Positions 54,376 through 60,031 of a stretch of 60,031 nucleotides of DNA are shown piece by piece (within the stretch, counting starts at the first letter, position 1; every line of letters begins with the position of its first letter). The notes beneath the pieces are model-generated. The model saw only the letters and a list, made by a program, of their open reading frames with translations, was not told where the DNA came from and ran no database searches. The position numbers and the translations under genes were made by a program. Origin of the DNA: an uncultured Eubacteriaceae bacterium (GTDB taxonomy: Bacteria; Bacillota; Clostridia; Lachnospirales; CAG-274); NCBI GenBank assembly GCA_946497035.1, contig CAMMIW010000014.1:1-60031 (forward strand). The letters run 5' to 3'.

Positions 54376-55767
54376 ATGAAAGAGGAATATAGAAAACATA
54401 TAAAACATCCAAGTTTTAAAAGTATAATAGAGTACGATTTTAATTTTGATGAATATATGGAAAAAAGGCTTAAAGATATAAAAGATATAGAAGAAAGAAA
54501 ATTTGCTAATAAATATGTGCGAGATATATTTTCTAAAATGGTAGAAGTAATAGAAAAAAAGTATGAAATACTAGAAAAAAGTGTATATGATGAATTTAAG
54601 CTATTAGACGAAAAATATGGCATAAATATGACATTAACTAAAAAGGAAGATTTTTCTTATACAAATGATACATTATTTCCTATGTGTAATGAAGATTTAG
54701 AAGAAAATAAAATTACATTAAATGATGCGATTAATGATAAAAGTTATATCAAAACTGTTTTTTTTGAAGGTACAGAAAAAGATATGCAAAATTTTAAAAA
54801 TAAAATAGTGGAAGGCAAGCTATATACAGAAGATAAAGAATATAAGTGTAAATTTAAAATAATAAGAGCAAAACGATATTTTGAAAAAATAGTAAATTTA
54901 TACCAACTATTTAACTATAATTACGTACTTTGGACAACAATAAACACAGCTTTTATAGATAGGCTATATGATATATATTTAGAAGAAATGGAGCAAGATG
55001 AAGACATAGATCTAGAAAAAACTGTTATAGAAAATATAGATATAAATTTTAATAATTTAAAGCTAGATACATTTACAAATATAAAAGAAGATTTAATACC
55101 TATATGGAATATAGAAGAAATAAAACTAAATAGTTTAGAATTTATGAAACCTTTTATAGATGAAAAATATTATGAACATAATATAGATTTAAAAGAATAT
55201 GGATTAGAAAACGGATATTTATTAGGTATAAATGATGATATATTTTCTTTAAAATTAGAAGAAGACAAAATAATATTAAAATCTAGCGTAGAAATTTTTG
55301 AAAATTGGATAGCATATAAGATAGTAAATAAAGAGCCAATAAAAAGTATAGGTTATGATTATGATATGTTAGACAATAAGAAAAAAGAAAATTTTTCAAG
55401 AAGATATTTAAGCAATAATAAAATAAGTTTAAAAACAGAATTTGATTATATAAGGAAAATAAATGAGCTATCTATAGAAAAATATATAAAATATGCAGGA
55501 TATGAAATATTATCAACAGATTATGCCGATAAATTTGAGATATATGAAAATGATATGAATTTTTTTGAAAAAGAAAATTTATTTGCATATGATGATAGAA
55601 AGATATTATTATTTAAATTTAAAATATTAGATGAAAAGTGTTTTTTTACAGATTCTATAATAAGGTTTGTAATATCGCAAATACAGTTAGACGAAAGTGA
55701 TTATATGTGCATAGGTGTTTCATCTAAATATAAAGTTCCCAAAATGATAAAAGAAGAAATATATTAA
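54376..55767 (+). CDS. unrecognised 463-aa protein
   Basis: Intact gene with ribosome site AAGGAG, alone and divergent from the DUF2156 gene. It is soluble, highly charged and rich in Lys, Glu, Asp and Ile. The first 90 residues are helical and coiled-coil-prone (EERKFANKYVRDIFSKMVEV), the rest mixed. I find no motif or family. Base composition is like the surrounding genes, so there is no sign of recent transfer. Confidence 0.6.
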   Translation: MKEEYRKHIKHPSFKSIIEYDFNFDEYMEKRLKDIKDIEERKFANKYVRDIFSKMVEVIEKKYEILEKSVYDEFKLLDEKYGINMTLTKKEDFSYTNDTLFPMCNEDLEENKITLNDAINDKSYIKTVFFEGTEKDMQNFKNKIVEGKLYTEDKEYKCKFKIIRAKRYFEKIVNLYQLFNYNYVLWTTINTAFIDRLYDIYLEEMEQDEDIDLEKTVIENIDINFNNLKLDTFTNIKEDLIPIWNIEEIKLNSLEFMKPFIDEKYYEHNIDLKEYGLENGYLLGINDDIFSLKLEEDKIILKSSVEIFENWIAYKIVNKEPIKSIGYDYDMLDNKKKENFSRRYLSNNKISLKTEFDYIRKINELSIEKYIKYAGYEILSTDYADKFEIYENDMNFFEKENLFAYDDRKILLFKFKILDEKCFFTDSIIRFVISQIQLDESDYMCIGVSSKYKVPKMIKEEIY

Positions 55768-55970
55768 AAGTATTTCAAAATACTATAATATCATGAAAAA
55801 TGAATATAAAAAAGTATTATTTTAGTTTTGTTTTAATATTTTTTTAATATTTAATACATAACATATATTTTATATTTTAATATTTAAATTTGTAAAAAAA
55901 GACTAGTAAAAATATTAAGTATGTGTTATAATTTTGTAGAATAGAATTTTTAAAGAAAAGGTGGTTTTAA

Positions 55971-58217
55971 ATGAATTTTTACAAAAATTTAAAAATTAAG
56001 ACAAAATTTATACTATGTTTTGGTATAATAAGTATTTTAGTTTTTTTATTGGGGTTTATAGGTGGGAGAACTATTAATTCTATTAATAATGCTTATCAGA
56101 CTTCTATAACCGCTAATGAAAAAACAGTAGTACAATCTATATCTGTTATATCTGGAGTTATTGAATTAAGAAATACAGCAGTTAATAACTTAATGCGTAT
56201 TGCACCGGACACAGTAGAAGATATTCAAAATAAAATGAAAGTAGCTTATGAAAATGCAAAATATTTAACAGAAGATTACATTAGTTTTCTAGAAAAGGAA
56301 GGAAATTCTAGAAAAAGTGAAATAGAGCTTTTAACAAGAATAAATGAACTGTTAAAAATATATCACGATAACTTTGCTTTATATGTAGAAGCTGTTGCTG
56401 CAGGGCAAGACGAAAAAGCAGCTGAAATAGATAAAATTCTTACAGATTCTGGTAATGAAATGTTTACATCTGTTTATCAAGCACCAACGTTAGCTTTTAA
56501 AGTTTTAGCAAATGCGGTTCAACAAACAGATGATTTTTCTAATAGAAGCTTTACAGAATTTTTAGTTGTATTTGCCATAATTCAAATTTTTGTTTTACTA
56601 TTTGGCACTACATTAACAACTTCTATTAGAAAACCTTTAGATAGATTAAGAAAAGTAGCTTTAGATGTTTCTAGAGGTAACTTAGAAGATAATTGCAGAA
56701 CTAACCTTAGAGATGAGATAGGAGAATTATCTAACGCTATTGCAGATATGTCAGAAACATTCCAATATATATTAGATGATATAAATGAATTATCTAATCA
56801 GCTTGATGAAGGTAATATGTCTTATAGAATAAATAGCAATAGATATGAAGGCTCTTTTAGAGAGGCAACATCTGCTATTAATATAGCAACTAACACATTA
56901 GTTGAAGATTCTTTATATGTTATAGATAGAATAAAAGATTTTGGAGATGGTAACTTTGACGTTCATGTTAAAGATTTTCCAGGAGAAAAGGTTGTTATAA
57001 AAGAAGGTATTATATCAGTACAAAATGCTCTTAAAAATGTTTCTAAAGATATAAATCACCTTATAAAAGCTGCTAATGAAGGTAACTTAGAATTTAGACT
57101 TGATACATCTCATTACATAGGTGAATGGGAAGAAATTATAAATGGTTTAAATAAATTTGTAGAAAATGTTGTTGTGCCTATTAAAGAAACTCAAAATGCA
57201 CTTAACCAGTTCTCTGTTGGTAATTTTGCACATAGAATAACTAACGAATATAAAGGTGAATTTAACAACATTAAACAAACTGTAAACTATACTGCCGAGA
57301 CTATTGGTTCATATATATCTGAAATATCTACTATATTAGATGAAATGGCAAATAAAAATTTTGATGTTTCTGTAGATAGAAACTATCTTGGCGATTTTGA
57401 ACAAATTCAAAAATCTGTAGGATCAATCGTTCAAAATCTTAATGTACTTACAAGAGATATTATATCATCTGCACAACAAGTATCTATTGGTGCTAAACAA
57501 ATATCTGAATCTAGCATAGCATTAGCAGAAGGTGCAACAGAGCAAGCAGGTTCTGTAGAAGAGCTTAACAATACAGTTAGTATGATATCTAAACAATCTA
57601 GAGATAATGTTGTTAGCTCAGAGACTGCTAGTACACTTGCTTTACAAGCTAAAAATAGTGCTAATGATGGTAGTAAACAAATGGATAATATGTTATTAGC
57701 TATGGAAGAGATTAACAATGCATCTAATAGTATATCGAACATTATAAAAGTAATAGATGATATTGCTTTCCAAACAAATATACTTGCACTTAATGCAGCT
57801 GTTGAGGCGGCGCGTGCTGGTGAACATGGTAAAGGTTTTGCCGTTGTTGCTGAAGAGGTTAGAAGCCTTGCTGCTAGAAGCCAACAAGCAGCTAAAGAAA
57901 CGACTCAGCTTATAGAAAGTTCTGTTGAAAAAGTTTCTGAAGGTTCAAAAATAGCTAATTATACAGCAGAAGCTTTAGTTAATATAGTTAAACAAATAGA
58001 AGAAATAGCTAGCCTTACTTCTTCTTGTGCTATATCTTCTAAAGAGCAAGAAAGATCTATTGAGCAAATTACAGATGGTATAGGCCAAATATCTACGGTT
58101 ACTCAAAGTAACACTGCTACAAGCGAAGAATCTGCCGCAGCAGCAGAAGAATTGGCAAGTCAAGCAGAAGTATTTTATGCATCTGTTTCTGAATTTAAGC
58201 TTAAATCAAGTATTTAA
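55971..58217 (+). CDS. methyl-accepting chemotaxis protein with poly-HAMP array
   Basis: 748 aa. Membrane helix 1 about 12-30, a four-helix-bundle-type sensor (about 35-190), membrane helix 2 about 192-215, then a HAMP domain. After it come about five more HAMP-like units: the G-N-(L/M/F) turn recurs near residues 238, 281, 327, 370, 417 and (as K-N-F) 462, every 43-46 residues. The signalling domain is complete, with its tip [20 protein letters not shown] near 594-613, then [16 protein letters not shown]. It should pass signals to CheA/CheW; the ligand is unknown. TATAAT at 55927-55932 is the likely -10. Confidence 0.93.
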   Translation: MNFYKNLKIKTKFILCFGIISILVFLLGFIGGRTINSINNAYQTSITANEKTVVQSISVISGVIELRNTAVNNLMRIAPDTVEDIQNKMKVAYENAKYLTEDYISFLEKEGNSRKSEIELLTRINELLKIYHDNFALYVEAVAAGQDEKAAEIDKILTDSGNEMFTSVYQAPTLAFKVLANAVQQTDDFSNRSFTEFLVVFAIIQIFVLLFGTTLTTSIRKPLDRLRKVALDVSRGNLEDNCRTNLRDEIGELSNAIADMSETFQYILDDINELSNQLDEGNMSYRINSNRYEGSFREATSAINIATNTLVEDSLYVIDRIKDFGDGNFDVHVKDFPGEKVVIKEGIISVQNALKNVSKDINHLIKAANEGNLEFRLDTSHYIGEWEEIINGLNKFVENVVVPIKETQNALNQFSVGNFAHRITNEYKGEFNNIKQTVNYTAETIGSYISEISTILDEMANKNFDVSVDRNYLGDFEQIQKSVGSIVQNLNVLTRDIISSAQQVSIGAKQISESSIALAEGATEQAGSVEELNNTVSMISKQSRDNVVSSETASTLALQAKNSANDGSKQMDNMLLAMEEINNASNSISNIIKVIDDIAFQTNILALNAAVEAARAGEHGKGFAVVAEEVRSLAARSQQAAKETTQLIESSVEKVSEGSKIANYTAEALVNIVKQIEEIASLTSSCAISSKEQERSIEQITDGIGQISTVTQSNTATSEESAAAAEELASQAEVFYASVSEFKLKSSI

Positions 58218-58221
58218 TAAT

Positions 58222-58280
58222 TATTTATTGTATATAAAAATACCACGTAAAACACGTGGTATTTTTATATACAATAAATA
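58222..58280. terminator. terminator after the chemoreceptor gene
   Basis: Perfect 27-bp stem (58222-58248 with 58254-58280) with a 5-base loop. An unusually long exact hairpin. Confidence 0.85.
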
Positions 58281-58407
58281 AGCCAAAGGTTAAAGTATAT
58301 TTTTATATTTTAAATTATACCAATATTTATATATAAAAATATTATTAATTTTTTAAAACTTTTTATATTAGTATATAATCTATATAATATAAAAAGGAGG
58401 AAAAGAT

Positions 58408-58884
58408 ATGAACAAAATTTATAACAAACTATCTAATCATTTAATAGCAAATCAAGAAAAATTTTATAGGCTATCTTATACCTATTTAAGAAATGAAAAT
58501 GATGCATTAGATGTTGTTCAAAATGCCATAGTAAAAGCATTAGAAAAATATAAAGATATAAAAAATATAGATGCTATAAATACTTGGTTTTATAAAATAT
58601 TAGTAAACGAAAATTTATTATATTTAAAAAAGAAAAAAAGAGAAATATGTTCAGAAGATAAAGATTTAGATGCGGTTTACTTTGAAAATTTTAATGAAAA
58701 TATTGATATTTATGAGAAAATAAAATTTTTACCTACAGATATACAAACTATAATTATTTTATATTATTTTGAAGATTTAACATTGCTAGAAATATCTAAA
58801 GTAACTAATACCAACTTAAATACAGTAAAATCTAGATTATATAGTGGTTTAAAAAAATTAAAAATAGAATTTAAGGAGGATTAA
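58408..58884 (+). CDS. ECF-type RNA polymerase sigma factor
   Basis: 158 aa. Region 2 (FYRLSYTYLRNENDALDVVQ, then NAIVKALEKYK) and region 4 (LPTDIQTIIILYYFEDLTLL and NTVKSRLYSGLKKLK) are complete. The GGAGG ribosome site is strong. The next gene starts 1 bp after its stop and encodes an RsiV-like anti-sigma, so this resembles SigV of Bacillus and Enterococcus, which answers lysozyme. It probably activates its own operon. Confidence 0.92.
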   Translation: MNKIYNKLSNHLIANQEKFYRLSYTYLRNENDALDVVQNAIVKALEKYKDIKNIDAINTWFYKILVNENLLYLKKKKREICSEDKDLDAVYFENFNENIDIYEKIKFLPTDIQTIIILYYFEDLTLLEISKVTNTNLNTVKSRLYSGLKKLKIEFKED

Positions 58885-58885
58885 A

Positions 58886-59740
58886 ATGAAAAAAATAGAA
58901 GATGCAAAAAATAAATACAATAACATTAAAATACCAAAAGAGTTAAAGGAGATGACAAATATGGCTATTAATAATAATAAACCAAAAAATAATATTAAAT
59001 ATTTTTATACAGCAGCTGCAAGCTTTATATTATTTATACTTGTAGGCATAAATGTTAGCGAAACTTTTGCTAGAGGGTTTTCAAAAATACCTATTATAGG
59101 TGAGATAGTTTCTATCGTTTCTATATATGGTAATAAAATAGATGAAGATAAAATAGTAAATACAGAAGTTCCTAAAATATCTTCAGATGATGAAAATGTA
59201 AAAAATACAACAGATAAACTTAACCAAGAAATACAAAATATTGTTGATAACTATACTAAAGAGGCAGAAAAACATATAGCAGAATATAAAGATGCCTTTA
59301 TAGCAACAGGTGGTACAGAAGAAGAGTTTGCACAAAAAAATATAGTTGTAGATGTATCTTATGATGTAAAATCTCAAAATAAAGATTATTTATCCCTTGT
59401 TTTAAATGCTAATGAAAGTTGGGTAAATGCTTATAATGTATCTTATTTTTATAATATAAATTTAAAAACAGGTGAAAATATAACTTTAAAAGACTTATTA
59501 GGTGATGATTATATTAATATTGCTAATGAAAGTATAAAAAAACAGATTGAACAAAGAATGGCAGAAGATGAAAACGTAATGTTTTTTGGATATGATGATA
59601 ATGGTATAGACGGTTTTAAAACGATAACAGATGAAACTAATTTTTATATAAATGAAAAGGGCAATCCAGTTATAGTTTTTGCTAAATATGAAATTGCACC
59701 AGGTAGTATGGGACAAATTGAATTTGAAATACAGAGATAA
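58886..59740 (+). CDS. RsiV-like membrane anti-sigma factor (DUF3298-type C-terminus)
   Basis: 284 aa. A short cytosolic segment (1-40) for sigma binding, one membrane helix (about 41-57, YTAAASFILFILVGINV) and an extracellular domain. Its end (TLKDLLGDDYINIANESIKK; IVFAKYEIAPGSMGQIEFEI) matches DUF3298. In RsiV this domain binds lysozyme and is then cut, freeing SigV. The cytosolic part is shorter than that of typical anti-sigma factors. Pairing with the sigma gene supports the call. Confidence 0.85.
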   Translation: MKKIEDAKNKYNNIKIPKELKEMTNMAINNNKPKNNIKYFYTAAASFILFILVGINVSETFARGFSKIPIIGEIVSIVSIYGNKIDEDKIVNTEVPKISSDDENVKNTTDKLNQEIQNIVDNYTKEAEKHIAEYKDAFIATGGTEEEFAQKNIVVDVSYDVKSQNKDYLSLVLNANESWVNAYNVSYFYNINLKTGENITLKDLLGDDYINIANESIKKQIEQRMAEDENVMFFGYDDNGIDGFKTITDETNFYINEKGNPVIVFAKYEIAPGSMGQIEFEIQR

Positions 59741-59766
59741 AGGGCTAATTTTAGCCTTTTATTTTT
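59739..59766 (+). terminator. terminator of the sigma/anti-sigma operon
   Basis: GGCTAA/TTAGCC stem extended by A-T pairs, then a T run. It overlaps the stop of the RsiV-like gene. Confidence 0.75.
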
Positions 59767-59931
59767 TGTTTTTATAATAAATATTGGTTTAATATATATT
59801 AATGAGATGATATTATTATCAAAAAAGAGGATAGGGGGAGAATATATATCTTAAATAGTGTTTTTGTTAAAAAAGTATTTATATATATATATTTGGTTTA
59901 TAATATAGGATTAAATTTATAATAAACAAAA

Positions 59932-59960
59932 AAATAATACCTAATGTTAGGTATTATTTT
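59932..59960. terminator. hairpin downstream of tRNA-Gly
   Basis: AATAATACCTAA pairs with TTAGGTATTATT around a two-base loop, with a T run on either strand. On the minus strand it lies about 20 bases after the tRNA 3' end. Confidence 0.75.
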
Positions 59961-59979
59961 GAAAGTTATGAAAGAAAAA

Positions 59980-60031
59980 AGCGGGTGATGGGAATCGAAC
60001 CCACGCATTCAGCTTGGAAGGCTGACATTCT
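59980..60031 (-). tRNA. tRNA-Gly(TCC), 3' part (5' end outside window)
   Basis: Read on the minus strand: the anticodon stem-loop (TCAGC-CTTCCAA-GCTGA, anticodon TCC), variable loop, T arm (GTGGGTTCGATTCCCAT) and acceptor 3' strand CACCCGC with discriminator T. CCA is not encoded. The D arm and 5' acceptor strand lie beyond the window edge. Confidence 0.9.

Overview
The window is very AT-rich DNA from a low-GC anaerobic Firmicute, most likely a Clostridia/Lachnospirales-type bacterium. Supporting signs are the order asp23-nusB-xseA-xseB-ispA-dxs-tlyA-nadK-argR-recN, the anaerobic sulfite reductase asrABC, a phosphofructokinase with the TIDLDL variant motif, strong Shine-Dalgarno sites and several TTG starts. 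The species cannot be fixed from the sequence.

Region 1 (1-14.1 kb) is accessory DNA. It opens with the 3' end of a polysaccharide deacetylase gene. The last codons of that gene plus its terminator recur as four direct repeats (about 213-320, 2891-3026, 5162-5299, 14004-14138). These bound three unrelated cargo segments. Segment A has a decayed Rpn-like gene and an orphan 525-aa protein. Segment B is a two-gene ATPase/putative nuclease module that looks like phage defence. Segment C has an antitoxin whose toxin is cut short, then a five-gene operon: SWIM zinc finger, 718-aa protein with a cysteine cluster, MoxR AAA ATPase, DUF5682 and VWA. Copies 2-4 also share one extra sequence upstream of the core. 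That layout is what tandem insertion at the 3' end of a gene would leave, and no integrase is visible here.

Region 2 (14.2-23.6 kb) holds a small HTH-like gene, a small 'ALSHILNAEGEK' protein, a minus-strand operon speA-speB-FecCD permease-ABC ATPase (arginine to agmatine to putrescine, plus a metal/siderophore-type importer without its binding protein), a CPA2 antiporter, a conserved hypothetical and aroA.

Region 3 (23.7-33.3 kb) is the core clostridial housekeeping run from asp23 to recN, covering transcription antitermination, exonuclease VII, isoprenoid synthesis, rRNA methylation, NAD kinase, the arginine repressor and DNA repair. It ends in a terminator facing a minus-strand group: prmA-rsmE-cysteine desulfurase-thiI.

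Region 4 (37.6-45.7 kb) is a siroheme/sulfite locus: hemA, a SirC-HemC fusion, a CobA-HemD fusion, then a LysR regulator divergent from asrA-asrB-asrC. The siroheme made by the first operon would be the cofactor of AsrC. The lysR/asr intergenic region carries a perfect 21-bp inverted repeat that forms two identical, overlapping, opposed promoters.

Region 5 (45.9-60 kb) has dnaE-pfkA-pyk on the minus strand, two acyl/aminoacyl-transferase-like genes, an unrecognised 463-aa protein, a chemoreceptor with about six HAMP-like repeats, an ECF sigma factor with an RsiV-like membrane anti-sigma, and the 3' part of a tRNA-Gly(TCC) running off the right edge.
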